DNA of 64,000 nt, taken from Candidatus Poribacteria bacterium (GTDB lineage Bacteria > Poribacteria > WGA-4E > WGA-3G). Shown here piece after piece: positions 7,769 to 17,362 of the stretch. How positions within the stretch are numbered: the first letter of the stretch is position 1; each line of letters begins with the position of its first letter. The position numbers and the translations under genes are program-made. The stretch lies in contig JAPOQK010000024.1 of the NCBI GenBank assembly GCA_026710795.1, positions 1 to 64,000 on the forward strand, given 5' to 3'. The notes under the pieces were generated by a model. The model worked only from the letters and a program-made list of their open reading frames with translations. It was not told the origin of the DNA and made no database searches.

Positions 7769-9772
7769 CTAAAATGTTATCGTCATACCCAACGTTGGAA
7801 CAATTGGAAAAAGTGGTTCGTCTTCAATGTTGCATTCAATTATCGCGTCTGTTTCTTCATCTCGCACTTCACTGAATGCATACTGATCTATATTGTTGTG
7901 GTTATATAGGTTTAAAATTTGGAAGTACCACGTGAGTGTCCATCGCTTGTATGGACTCCGTTTTGTAATCCGAAAATCTAGACTATGATAAGGTGGTAGT
8001 CGGTCAGAATTTGTTTCTCCGAACTGTCGATTGCAGGCATTCTTGTCATCTGTTAGCTCGTGAAATAACGGTGTTCTCGGATCACCTGTGTGAAAACGCC
8101 AACTGACATACAGATGCCATGTTGAAGCGATCTGTTGACTACTACTCAAAAAAAGAGAATGTCGTCGGTCATATTGTCGAAAGATTGTTGTGTTTCCAAA
8201 TGTTTCTTCTGCAATTCCATAAGCATAGCCGAGTCCCCACGTTAACCTTGAAGAGACTGCTTGTGTTGCGAAGATATCAAATCCTTTTGCCTCTGCGGAT
8301 TCAGGGGAGGTAAAAATCTGTGTCTGCCGACCAAATTCTCTAAGTCTACCCACAAGATTGTCAAATTTCTTGTAGTAACCTTCCACTTTGACAAGGAAAT
8401 TGTTGCGGTTATATTCACCACCAAGAATGTAATGTGTAGACTGTTCCGCTAATCCAACGGTTTGAATACCATCCTCAACTGGCACTGACATCAGATCAAC
8501 AGGTTGATGGTATATGCCCCATGCGCCTCGAAACACTAAGTTTTTCTTTGGACGTACTGCAATTGCAACCCGAGGTCCAATCTCGTAATGTTTAACATCT
8601 GGCTCTCGATAGTTTTGAACGATATAACGACCTCCTAAGTTGACAGCGAGTTTCGGATGAATTTGCCATTCATCTTGCAGAAACATTTTAATGTCACTTC
8701 CATTATCGTCAATATCTGCGAGGATCTGATTATATTGATTTACACCTGCCATTCGTTCTGACACGCCGTAATCATATTGCGCAGTTAACCAACGCCACTC
8801 AATTCCGCTTTGAATGGTGTGTTTCTCTAAAATGTTTGCAGTATATTCTACTTTTGTGCCAACAAAACGGAAATCGCGGTTGTCAAAATCAGTTTCTCTT
8901 GTAGTCCTTTCTTGACTTGATGTACCGGCAAAGAGATATACATCTGTCCATTGTGAAGTTCCGAAGGTATGTTTCCATTTTATCCACGCGGTAGAATTAT
9001 CATATAGAGAATCTAAGTTGTTATCTACATCTTCTATGCGTATTCTGTTCTTGTCCCAACCGTACAAACCATTGAGCGTGAGTGTATCGGAATCTGTCAA
9101 ATTATACACAAGTTTTCCATAGATATCAGCGTATTGTGGTTTGTATTTTTCATCTATATCCATGAGCGTGAGAATGATGTCCACATAACCCCTTCGTGCT
9201 GACAGGAGCCACCTTCCTTTCTGAGTTAGGGGACCCTCAACCATAGCAGTAGCGTTGATTAGGTCTATCCCAAAATTAGCAGCTACTCTCTCGGTATTTG
9301 GTGTTTTTGTTGAAATGTCAAATACTCCTGACATCTTTTGACCATATTTTGCTGGAAATCCACCCAACAGCAAATCCGCACGATGTATTAGACCGAGTCC
9401 AACTAATGACACAGCCCCACCAAAATCTTGTAAATGATACGGATTATAAAGTTCCATACCATCTAATCTAACTGCGACCCCATCCTTTTCTCCGCCGCGC
9501 ACACTGAAACGTGCACTATAATCGCTTGCGATGACTCCGGGGAAAACATGTCCTGACCGCATTATATCGTTGTCAATTAATGGAATCCTTTCTATTTCCT
9601 GTTTTGAGAGCGAGATTTGCGGTGTTGCTCCGTCATAAATTGTAAATCGTCCTGGTGTGACAACAATCTTCTCCAGTTCAACCGGTTTTTGGTCCTCCTG
9701 CGCATGAACCCAAAGAAAGCTTGAAATTAGAAAAAAGAGTATATGGAAAATGTGAAACTTGTGGGTGGACAT
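7769..9772 (-). CDS. TonB-dependent outer-membrane receptor
   Basis: Energy-coupled outer-membrane channel with an N-terminal plug and a C-terminal beta-barrel. The start at 9772 (MSTHKF) is preferred over the track start 27 bases upstream because TAGGAT lies 6 bases before it and a clean signal peptide follows, ending at WVHAQ. A TonB-box-like segment EKIVVTPGR comes next, then the plug with FSVRGGEKDG and DGMELYNPYHL, then about 500 residues of alternating barrel strands ending in TLGMTITF, with the C-terminal aromatic residue expected of barrel proteins. The 667-residue product is full length. The ligand is unknown; no transporter genes flank it. It is divergent from the MNT-HEPN gene. Confidence 0.85.
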   Translation of the reverse strand: MSTHKFHIFHILFFLISSFLWVHAQEDQKPVELEKIVVTPGRFTIYDGATPQISLSKQEIERIPLIDNDIMRSGHVFPGVIASDYSARFSVRGGEKDGVAVRLDGMELYNPYHLQDFGGAVSLVGLGLIHRADLLLGGFPAKYGQKMSGVFDISTKTPNTERVAANFGIDLINATAMVEGPLTQKGRWLLSARRGYVDIILTLMDIDEKYKPQYADIYGKLVYNLTDSDTLTLNGLYGWDKNRIRIEDVDNNLDSLYDNSTAWIKWKHTFGTSQWTDVYLFAGTSSQERTTRETDFDNRDFRFVGTKVEYTANILEKHTIQSGIEWRWLTAQYDYGVSERMAGVNQYNQILADIDDNGSDIKMFLQDEWQIHPKLAVNLGGRYIVQNYREPDVKHYEIGPRVAIAVRPKKNLVFRGAWGIYHQPVDLMSVPVEDGIQTVGLAEQSTHYILGGEYNRNNFLVKVEGYYKKFDNLVGRLREFGRQTQIFTSPESAEAKGFDIFATQAVSSRLTWGLGYAYGIAEETFGNTTIFRQYDRRHSLFLSSSQQIASTWHLYVSWRFHTGDPRTPLFHELTDDKNACNRQFGETNSDRLPPYHSLDFRITKRSPYKRWTLTWYFQILNLYNHNNIDQYAFSEVRDEETDAIIECNIEDEPLFPIVPTLGMTITF

Positions 9773-9847
9773 TTTACATCCTAAGGCAGTGATATACAAG
9801 ACATGAGAATTATATCATTCTATGTGAAGAATGTCAATATTATAGAA

Positions 9848-9876
9848 TTGACATTGGCTATGTTCTATGCTATACT
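9848..9876 (+). promoter_or_regulatory. Near-perfect sigma70 promoter
   Basis: TTGACA (9848-9853), 17-bp spacer, TATACT (9871-9876). It drives the MNT-HEPN gene; the transcript would start near 9883, giving a very short leader. The same hexamers and spacing recur upstream of WD40 gene G. Confidence 0.75.
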
Positions 9877-9896
9877 CCAATACAGGAGAACACCCT

Positions 9897-10649
9897 ATGA
9901 TAACACAAACAGATATTCAAGCTACCTGTGATGACATTGTCCGTGAATTTGCTCCACTACAGGTCATACTGTTTGGTTCCTATGCGTATGGCACACCATC
10001 AGAAGATTCGGATGTTGACTTGCTGGTAGTGATGGATATTCCTGAATCAGAAACGAGTCGTCAAGCAGCAGAGATATGGAAACGTATTCCACGCCGCTTT
10101 AGTATGGATCTGCTTGTCCGTTCACCACGAGAAATCGCATACCGGGTTTCTCATAACGACTGGTTTCTTCGCGAGATTATTGAAAGAGGAAAAGTCCTTT
10201 TTGGGAACGTTAGTCTCTATAATATACCTTACAAAAAGAAAGAGGATGGTATGAATCCATTAACATTGGAATGGATAGAAAAAGCTGAAGGTGATTACAC
10301 TACGGTTATGTTGTTACAGCCGAGTCCGATTTCAAGTAAGGATGTCATCTGCTTTCATGCGCAGCAGTGTATAGAAAAATACTTGAAAGCGTGGTTACAA
10401 GAGGAAAATATCCCTGTACCAAGGACTCACAATTTAGAGGATTTGCTGTACCTTACTGTTACTACCCATCCTTCTTGGATTTCTTGGAAATCAGACTTTT
10501 CAACACTTACAAAACATGCAGTGGACTTTCGTTACCCAGGGAAGTTCGCGACTGCAAATGACGCAGAACATGCGGTAAAAATTTGCCTTCAAGTTCGTCA
10601 AGCAGTACGCAAAGCGTTAAAATTACCGCAGAATGAATCAGAAAGCTGA
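9897..10649 (+). CDS. Nucleotidyltransferase-HEPN fusion protein
   Basis: About 250 residues. The N-terminal half is a minimal nucleotidyltransferase with LFGSYAYGTPSEDSDVDLL, which has the GSxYG and the D-x-D metal-binding pair. The C-terminal half (from about residue 120) is a HEPN domain with FHAQQCIEKYLKAWL and PRTHNLEDLL. In many genomes MNT and HEPN are separate adjacent genes acting as antitoxin and toxin; here they are joined. The HEPN part lacks an obvious R-x4-6-H nuclease motif, so a toxin role is doubtful. The ATG at 9897 is chosen because AGGAGA lies 8 bases upstream. Substrate unknown. Confidence 0.8.
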   Translation: MITQTDIQATCDDIVREFAPLQVILFGSYAYGTPSEDSDVDLLVVMDIPESETSRQAAEIWKRIPRRFSMDLLVRSPREIAYRVSHNDWFLREIIERGKVLFGNVSLYNIPYKKKEDGMNPLTLEWIEKAEGDYTTVMLLQPSPISSKDVICFHAQQCIEKYLKAWLQEENIPVPRTHNLEDLLYLTVTTHPSWISWKSDFSTLTKHAVDFRYPGKFATANDAEHAVKICLQVRQAVRKALKLPQNESES

Positions 10650-10658
10650 GTTTAACAC

Positions 10659-11474
10659 GTGAGTTCAGGTACAACAATCAACATCCCAAAATTAGAAATC
10701 TCACCGCAAGAACGCGCTGAAAACAAACCTACACAAGAAACAATTGATTCTGCCACGCGCCTGTTACGCGAGACAGGTTTGGTTGTCATTGAGAATGTGC
10801 TCCCACGCGACTGGATAGAGAAGGTAAACAGCGCGATGCAAGCAGTTCTTGATATGGGAGATGAGGCACATAACGGGGGACACCCAATGTTAGAAATGCC
10901 ATTTATGGATGCCCGTATCATAGACAACCCTTTTGCAATGCCTATAATGAAAGCTGCAATGGGAGATAAGATTTTCGCATATTTACCTTACGGGTGCAAC
11001 TCAACATCCCCCGGTTCTGATGTCCAATGGATTCATCGCGATTCTGGTCAACTCTTCCCAGAATTGCCGTTTGCGCTGCCTGTTTCAACAATCGTCGTAA
11101 ACATCCCACTTGTTGATTTTACGGTGGAAAACGGGGCTACGGAGGTATGGCCCGGATCACATCTCATCGTTGATGACGAGGCTGTCCGCAATACACCGTA
11201 TAATGTCTGTGAGGAAGAACGCGCAGCACAACTCCCTTCCTTTCAGTTAGTCATGTCAGCAGGTTCGGTGGTGGTACGAGATATGCGGTGCTGGCACCGT
11301 GCCATGCCAAACCGCACGCAAATTCGTCGCCACATGCTTGCACTCGTCTATTTTCGCAGATTTCATCATTCCCCTGATGCTCCCGGAATATTCAATGCAC
11401 GGATTTCAGATGATATATGGACGAAAATGTCCGAAGATGCCCAAGAGGTGTATCGTTTTCAAGCACACGATTAG
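10659..11474 (+). CDS. Phytanoyl-CoA dioxygenase (PhyH) family protein
   Basis: Predicted Fe(II)/2-oxoglutarate dioxygenase, 271 residues, GTG start. The HxD iron motif is WIHRDSGQLF around residue 126. The jelly-roll segment NGATEVWPGSHL follows, and the distal His with the 2-oxoglutarate-binding Arg lie in CWHRAMPNRTQIRRH. The metal and co-substrate residues look intact. The true substrate is unknown; bacterial members hydroxylate varied small molecules. It is 9 bp after the MNT-HEPN gene and 20 bp before the GH43-like gene, so the three may be co-transcribed. Confidence 0.85.
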   Translation: MSSGTTINIPKLEISPQERAENKPTQETIDSATRLLRETGLVVIENVLPRDWIEKVNSAMQAVLDMGDEAHNGGHPMLEMPFMDARIIDNPFAMPIMKAAMGDKIFAYLPYGCNSTSPGSDVQWIHRDSGQLFPELPFALPVSTIVVNIPLVDFTVENGATEVWPGSHLIVDDEAVRNTPYNVCEEERAAQLPSFQLVMSAGSVVVRDMRCWHRAMPNRTQIRRHMLALVYFRRFHHSPDAPGIFNARISDDIWTKMSEDAQEVYRFQAHD

Positions 11475-11494
11475 TCATTATAATAGGAGAAATT

Positions 11495-12388
11495 ATGGAA
11501 CGCACATTACTTATTCATCCAGATATGTCCGATATTGATAGAGAACACGGGTTCAGCAATATCAATGGTCCATCGCTTGTTCGCGTGCCAGATTGGGTAG
11601 ACAATCCTTTGGGTAAATACTATCTCTATTTCGCACACCATCGTGGAGAATATATCCGCTTAGCCTATGCAGATGAAATTGAGGGACCCTATACAATCTA
11701 TCGTTCTGGAACACTGCATCGTGATAATACTGTCTTTAAGGGGTGTGACCACATCGCATCACCCGATGTACATTTAGACGAAGAGAATCGACGTTTCATC
11801 ATGTATTTTCATGGCAATTATCGTGGGGGACAGGCAACCTGTTGGGCTACATCATCTAATGGTATAGATTACACAGCAACTGAAACATTGGAGAAACAGC
11901 AAGGACCGTATTTTAAGGTCTTTTGGTGGAATGGTCTACCTTATGCGACAAACCACAACATGATAAACCGCGGCAAAACACCTGAATGGACAACTGTTTT
12001 TGAAAGGCGTGAAACACCTCTCTTTCAAGGTAAAGGCAGAGATGGTACACCACGTCATACTGCAAACCACCTTGTCGGAAATACGCTTACCGTGTATTAT
12101 TCGCTATATGGTGGGACACCTGAACGGATACTAAAAAGCACAGTAGAACTGACAGAAGATTGGAATGATTGGCATCCATCTCCACCGATTGAGGTTATCG
12201 AACCTAAATATGATTTTGAAGGTGTGGATATACCGATTGTCCCTTCAACAAATGGACTTGACCGGGAACGGGTGCATCAACTTCGCGATCCGGATATTTA
12301 TTGTGAAAATGGTGAGACGTGGCTACTGTATTCTGTAGCAGGAGAACAAGGGATTGCAATTACAAAACTTGCTCAAAAAGAGTCATAA
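11495..12388 (+). CDS. GH43-like five-bladed propeller protein
   Basis: 297 residues, no signal peptide. Repeated Asp/Tyr-rich strands such as GKYYLYFAHHRGEYIRLAYA and HIASPDVHLDEENRRFIMYF, and the late LRDPDIYCENGETWLLYSV, resemble the five-bladed beta-propeller of GH43/GH117-type glycosidases. Catalytic acids could not be assigned with certainty, so enzyme activity is inferred. The ORF track begins upstream at 11417 within phyH. The ATG at 11495 is chosen because TAGGAG is 8 bases before it. It follows phyH closely and precedes the secreted ThuA/LamG gene, suggesting a carbohydrate-related unit. Confidence 0.65.
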   Translation: MERTLLIHPDMSDIDREHGFSNINGPSLVRVPDWVDNPLGKYYLYFAHHRGEYIRLAYADEIEGPYTIYRSGTLHRDNTVFKGCDHIASPDVHLDEENRRFIMYFHGNYRGGQATCWATSSNGIDYTATETLEKQQGPYFKVFWWNGLPYATNHNMINRGKTPEWTTVFERRETPLFQGKGRDGTPRHTANHLVGNTLTVYYSLYGGTPERILKSTVELTEDWNDWHPSPPIEVIEPKYDFEGVDIPIVPSTNGLDRERVHQLRDPDIYCENGETWLLYSVAGEQGIAITKLAQKES

Positions 12389-12453
12389 GCAACTACAATT
12401 AACAGTTATTGCATTCATCATAAGTAAACACCTTCTATCTGAAAGGGATAAAC

Positions 12454-15400
12454 ATGTCAAAAACAGACGACACACTTAACACTTCATATTATTATCCAAA
12501 ACGGATTTCAATTTATCTACTGTATATCCTTCTCGCACACTGTATATTAACATCCATCGGTTATGCGCAATCCCACGTCGTCTTCGTTGTGGGGGAAAAT
12601 GAGTATCGTTCTGAAGTAACGATGCCCGCGTTGGCTAAGGTATTGGCAGACCATTATGGATTCCGCACTACAGTTCTCATTGATGAGGTGCTTCAGGGTG
12701 GAGAAGGGAATAGTATCAATGGGTTGGACACGCTTGAGACAGCAGACCTTCTTGTAATGTATCTGCGATTCCGTCAACTTCCTGATACCCAGCTTGCGAT
12801 CTTACAAAAATACATTGACCGTGGTGGTTCTATTGTTGCCTTCCGTACAACGACACACGCTTTTGACTATGAAGAAGAGGATCAACGAGCAGAGTTTTGG
12901 AACAATTTTGGTGCCCGCGAACTTGGTGCACCGTGGATCTATCACTACGGACATGGGGCAAGTACCGACGCAACTACCGTCGGAGACCACCCAATACTTG
13001 AAGGAGTGAGTCCAGAATTCCACGTCCGTTCATGGACATACCATGTGCGGCCAGATTATCCTCCAAAAGATGCACATATTTTGGTGCAAGGACGACCTGT
13101 ATTTCCCGAAGGGGAGCGCGGGGGAGATGAAACGGTCAACCCCATTGCATGGACACACACACATTCCGGTGGGGGGCGTGTGTTCACAACAACAATGGGT
13201 CACCCAGAAGACTTCAGTGTGAGTGAATTTCGTCGGCTAATTGTCAACGGTGTCTACTGGTGCCTTGAACGCGAAGCACCGCGACGATATGCACCCGGTT
13301 GGCGCGCAAAAACTGGACAACGGTGGCGGGATATGGACTATGGACCTTATCTTTCCACAGCTGTCGCAGCGAATGACAATAACCTAACTTACAAAGGTAT
13401 TGTAATCCCACTCACTCCGGATCTTACAGGTGGGGCAGTAGTTTTTGACACAGACCTATTGCGCTACTCAGGAGGTTGGATAGATGGACTAATTGACTTC
13501 AAAGATGTTGAATATAACGGTTGGCATCAGAGTTATCCATCTATTGAGGGAAAACTCTTGTGGGAAAACAAGGTAGGTCCCGGTTGTGCAAAGGATGACA
13601 GTTTTGAGGACATACGTCCCGTTCCCTTCGGTCCCCTACCCAGAAATTGGGCACACTGGAAAGGTTTGTATCTTCACGATGACAAAGTGGTTTTATCATA
13701 TACGGTAGGCACTCGCTCTGTGCTGGAAACACCATCGATTGAAAGTAGTGAAAAAGGTTATGCATTTGCGCGAACTATCCAACTCGGTCCCGCAGCGTCA
13801 AGCACCCTCGTCCGTATCGCATCAATCACTAATGGGAAAGCATCCATCTTACCTGAATTTTCACGTGGCACTTGTATCGCTTTGTGTCCATCAGATACGG
13901 AACCTGGGGTACCAGAAAGTCTGCTTGCCGCTTTAATTGATGCACCAGAGGGCACACAGTGGGAGACAGCACAAAACGAGATTCGCGTTCGATTTCCACC
14001 TTCTGAGCAAGCAATCTCTGCAAAAATTCTAATTACTCCGGCAATACAGGATACACTTGACTTAGACACATGGAAAGAATTTGTTACAGACTCGCCTCCT
14101 GTAATGGATCTGACGACACTTATTAAAGGTGGACCACAACGATGGGCGGAAAAACTCGTCACGACGGGACACACTGATATACAGCGACAACTCAAGCCTG
14201 AAACTTTGAAAATAGGCGCGCGTACAACGACTTGGAACATTGAAATAGAAGGATACCAACCGAAAGTGTTATCAATGCAAGACCTGTCACCTGCCCCTGA
14301 TAACATCGGTAATGCGGATCAATACATTGGTGTTCTCGTTCCACCTTCAAAGACTGAAAATTCTGCGTCAGTACATGTACAGAAATTCGATCCTGCTTTG
14401 ATCGGGCTCTGGCGTTTTGACGAAGGTGAAGGTATACACACCGCAAGTGCAACACCGCCTAAGTCAACAATCGTCCTTGACGGTGCTAAGTGGGGGACCG
14501 GACAAAAAGGAAATTGTCTCGTATTCGACGGTGATTCCGAGGCGCGTTTTGACGAAGGCATTACTCACGACTTTGACACCACCGACCTTACCTTCGCAGC
14601 ATGGATTGCTACCGAGGAGGATGGAACAATCTTCTCTGAAGCACTTGAGGAACCTGAGTGGGTGCCAGACGGAAAAACCTTTTTTATCAGAAACGGACAT
14701 TTGGCTTTTGATGTCGGTTGGGTCGGTGTTATAACCGGTACTGCGGAAGGTGGAAAAACAGTCACTGACGGTGTTTGGCATCATGTTGGTCTGACGTGGC
14801 AACATCAGACTGGGGCAGTGAAACTGTTTTTGGATGGAGAGAAAGTCGCAGAGGGTGTGCTCAAGCCAACGGATGAATTGGAAAATGACATTTGGCGACT
14901 CGGATTCACTGCAGAGAATTTTCCCGATGAATCACCTTGGTTTGAAGGAAAACTTGATGACATGCATCTATTCAACCGCTCCCTTTCTCCTGAAGAGATA
15001 CAGAATCTGTACCAAGGCTTCACACAACTACCGTTGATCGCAGTGTCCCTTTCAGAGCCGATTAAAGGTGCAAAATGGACTGTCGACTCCAAACGTGTTT
15101 CACTCCACCTTCCCGATGACTCAAACGCATCGGTTTTTAGATGGGTAGGTAGTGAATCAAAACTCTCAGATTTTGCACGTTTAGCCGAAAATAATGGAAT
15201 TGATCCCAGCCAACCGTTCGCGATTGACAAGATAGATTGGCCCTCAGAAAATCCGTGGGAATCGTGGATACGTTTTGGTGGGTTTGATTTCTTCTCAGAC
15301 GGTAATAGTGCTGCTCTTTCCACTTGGAACGGTGATGTTTGGACAGTCACAGGACTCAATGATTCCTTAGACAGACTTGTATGGCAACGAATCGCAACCG

Positions 15401-16572
15401 GACTTAATCAACCACTCGGACTTAAAATTGTAGATGACCAGATTTACGTTGCCGGACGCGATCAGATAACCCGACTCGTTGATCTCAACGGAGATGGGGA
15501 AATTGACCTCTACCAGAATTTTAACAATGACGTTTATAACAGTGAACACTTCCATGAACAGGTTATGGATCTACAGACTGATGCAGCGGGTAATTTCTAC
15601 TTTATGAAATCGGGTCGTCACGCATTACCTGCCCAACATCCACACCACGGCACACTCATCAAAGTGTCCGCAGATGGTGAACAGTCTACAGTGATTGCTT
15701 ATGGATTTCGCGCATCAAATGGACTTGGAATTAGTCCCGGTCCTACATTCTACGGAACAGATCAGGAAGGTTTCTGGATGCCTGCCAACCGACTGAACCG
15801 TATCACAGAACCCGGAAAATTTTACGGAAATCTGTTGGGTTGGTACCCTCCCGGTGAACCACCCAACACCTACGAACCACCACTTTGCTGGGTTGCTCCT
15901 TTTGTTGACCGTTCCCCCGCTGCACTGGTCTGGATTCCCACCGACATGTGGACAGAAATGGGTGAGTCTCTTCTCTCTGTCAGCTACGGCACAGGGAAAG
16001 TATACTCAGTCCTTCAGCATAAAACAGAGGGAATCACACAAGGTGCTCTTACCGAACTCGGTGTGGAACTACCAACAGGAGTGATGCGTGGACGTTTCCA
16101 TCCGAACAGTGGAGACCTTTATCTTGCAGGTCTATTTGGTTGGTCGTCCAACAAGCAAGAGGACACAGGTTTCTACCGAGTTCGTATGACTGGTGCACCA
16201 CTCCGTACTCCCAAATCATTCCGTGCTGTAAATGATGGCTTAGTCATCAATTTTTACGCACCACTTGAACCAGAGTCCGCATCAAATCCAGATAACTGGA
16301 AGATACAAAGTTGGGAGTACCGTTGGACAAAAAACTACGGTTCACCGCAGCTAAAACGTTCAGGTGAGGACGGTAGAGATTCACACCGTGTCCAATCTGC
16401 AACGCTCTCTGAGGATGGCAAATCTGTGTTCCTCAAGATACCGAGTTTGACACCTACGATGCAGTTCCACATCAACATTACGGGCAACTTCGCAGATGGA
16501 ATACCGCTGGATTGCTATCTGCACGGCACAATACACACCCTTGAAGAAAGAAACAACACCGAGGCACCATAG
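12454..16572 (+). CDS. Large exported ThuA / DUF6797-like / LamG / propeller protein
   Basis: 1372 residues with an N-terminal hydrophobic segment (YLLYILLAHCILTSIGYAQ) and AAAGGGA before the ATG. Domain order: ThuA-like trehalose-utilisation fold (about 40-285, from VVFVVGENEYRSEVT to NGVYWCLERE); a DUF6797-like region (about 290-480, FDTDLLRYSGGWIDG and LYLHDDKVVLSYTVG); a LamG/concanavalin fold (about 648-851, GLWRFDEGEG to DDMHLFNRSLSPEEI); then a sugar-dehydrogenase-like propeller (about 975-1250, GLNQPLGLKIVDDQIYVAG). I see no CxxCH haem site. Comparable assemblies occur in Planctomycetes and Verrucomicrobia as putative secreted dehydrogenases for polysaccharide breakdown. Function is inferred. 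It lies 65 bp after the GH43-like gene. Confidence 0.75.
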   Translation: MSKTDDTLNTSYYYPKRISIYLLYILLAHCILTSIGYAQSHVVFVVGENEYRSEVTMPALAKVLADHYGFRTTVLIDEVLQGGEGNSINGLDTLETADLLVMYLRFRQLPDTQLAILQKYIDRGGSIVAFRTTTHAFDYEEEDQRAEFWNNFGARELGAPWIYHYGHGASTDATTVGDHPILEGVSPEFHVRSWTYHVRPDYPPKDAHILVQGRPVFPEGERGGDETVNPIAWTHTHSGGGRVFTTTMGHPEDFSVSEFRRLIVNGVYWCLEREAPRRYAPGWRAKTGQRWRDMDYGPYLSTAVAANDNNLTYKGIVIPLTPDLTGGAVVFDTDLLRYSGGWIDGLIDFKDVEYNGWHQSYPSIEGKLLWENKVGPGCAKDDSFEDIRPVPFGPLPRNWAHWKGLYLHDDKVVLSYTVGTRSVLETPSIESSEKGYAFARTIQLGPAASSTLVRIASITNGKASILPEFSRGTCIALCPSDTEPGVPESLLAALIDAPEGTQWETAQNEIRVRFPPSEQAISAKILITPAIQDTLDLDTWKEFVTDSPPVMDLTTLIKGGPQRWAEKLVTTGHTDIQRQLKPETLKIGARTTTWNIEIEGYQPKVLSMQDLSPAPDNIGNADQYIGVLVPPSKTENSASVHVQKFDPALIGLWRFDEGEGIHTASATPPKSTIVLDGAKWGTGQKGNCLVFDGDSEARFDEGITHDFDTTDLTFAAWIATEEDGTIFSEALEEPEWVPDGKTFFIRNGHLAFDVGWVGVITGTAEGGKTVTDGVWHHVGLTWQHQTGAVKLFLDGEKVAEGVLKPTDELENDIWRLGFTAENFPDESPWFEGKLDDMHLFNRSLSPEEIQNLYQGFTQLPLIAVSLSEPIKGAKWTVDSKRVSLHLPDDSNASVFRWVGSESKLSDFARLAENNGIDPSQPFAIDKIDWPSENPWESWIRFGGFDFFSDGNSAALSTWNGDVWTVTGLNDSLDRLVWQRIATGLNQPLGLKIVDDQIYVAGRDQITRLVDLNGDGEIDLYQNFNNDVYNSEHFHEQVMDLQTDAAGNFYFMKSGRHALPAQHPHHGTLIKVSADGEQSTVIAYGFRASNGLGISPGPTFYGTDQEGFWMPANRLNRITEPGKFYGNLLGWYPPGEPPNTYEPPLCWVAPFVDRSPAALVWIPTDMWTEMGESLLSVSYGTGKVYSVLQHKTEGITQGALTELGVELPTGVMRGRFHPNSGDLYLAGLFGWSSNKQEDTGFYRVRMTGAPLRTPKSFRAVNDGLVINFYAPLEPESASNPDNWKIQSWEYRWTKNYGSPQLKRSGEDGRDSHRVQSATLSEDGKSVFLKIPSLTPTMQFHINITGNFADGIPLDCYLHGTIHTLEERNNTEAP

Positions 16573-16679
16573 TATATAACATGCCGAATATCGGTAATAA
16601 TTCGTTGTCAGTAACAATATCGATACAGCAATATTAAGCAGTTGATGGGTATTGAGTTTCCCTATAGATAATTTCAATC

Positions 16680-17360
16680 ATGCACAACGTTGATACAGGT
16701 ACATTATATCTTGTGAGTACTCCGATCGGGAATTTAGAGGACATCACTTTACGAGCATTACGTATTCTCAATGAAGTGGATCTCATCGCTGCTGAAGACA
16801 CACGAAAAACACGTGGACTGCTTACACATTACGAAATAAAAACCTCACTCACGAGTTATTTTGAAGGCAACCAACAAAAGAAGACGGAATCACTCATCGC
16901 AAGGTTAAAGTCAGGGGAATCAATCGCTCTTGTATCAGACGCTGGCACCCCAACAATATCTGACCCAGGATATCCCTTACTACAGGCGTGCATCGCTGAA
17001 GAAGTACCGATTGTTCCAATACCGGGTGCCTCAGCGGTACTCGCAGCAGCGACAGTCTCAGGTTTACCTCTACATAACTTTACTTTTGTAGGTTTTCTCT
17101 CTCCGAAATCCGGCAAACGGAAACGTCAATTAGCGCAATTTTCAGATGAGGAACGGACATTGATTTTCTTTGAATCTCCGCACCGTCTTTGCCGCTTTCT
17201 TGAGGATGCACTTGAGGTAATGGGTGAATGTAATATCGTCATTACACGAGAACTGACTAAACGATTTGAAGAGATTTTTCGAGGTAACATCAGCGAAGCA
17301 CTGGATAAATTCCGATCCACAGAACCACGCGGGGAATTTACAATAGTTATTGGAGCATAA
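16680..17360 (+). CDS. rsmI: 16S rRNA 2'-O-ribose methyltransferase (C1402)
   Basis: SAM-dependent tetrapyrrole-methylase-fold enzyme that methylates the ribose of C1402 in 16S rRNA. Seen: GTLYLVSTPIGNLEDITLRA at the N terminus, AAEDTRKTRGLL, SDAGTPTISDPGYPL and PIPGASAVLAA. At 226 residues it is shorter than the usual 270-290; it ends at RGEFTIVIGA and lacks the C-terminal helical extension, a known variant. There is no clear Shine-Dalgarno. It is joined by 2 bp to the downstream 3-hydroxyacyl-CoA dehydrogenase gene. Confidence 0.93.
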   Translation: MHNVDTGTLYLVSTPIGNLEDITLRALRILNEVDLIAAEDTRKTRGLLTHYEIKTSLTSYFEGNQQKKTESLIARLKSGESIALVSDAGTPTISDPGYPLLQACIAEEVPIVPIPGASAVLAAATVSGLPLHNFTFVGFLSPKSGKRKRQLAQFSDEERTLIFFESPHRLCRFLEDALEVMGECNIVITRELTKRFEEIFRGNISEALDKFRSTEPRGEFTIVIGA

Positions 17361-17362
17361 TA

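Noticed and set aside
13758-15359. Long minus-strand ORFs of up to 184 codons
   Set aside because: They are shadows of the 1372-residue plus-strand gene, lacking starts with ribosome sites and any family motif.
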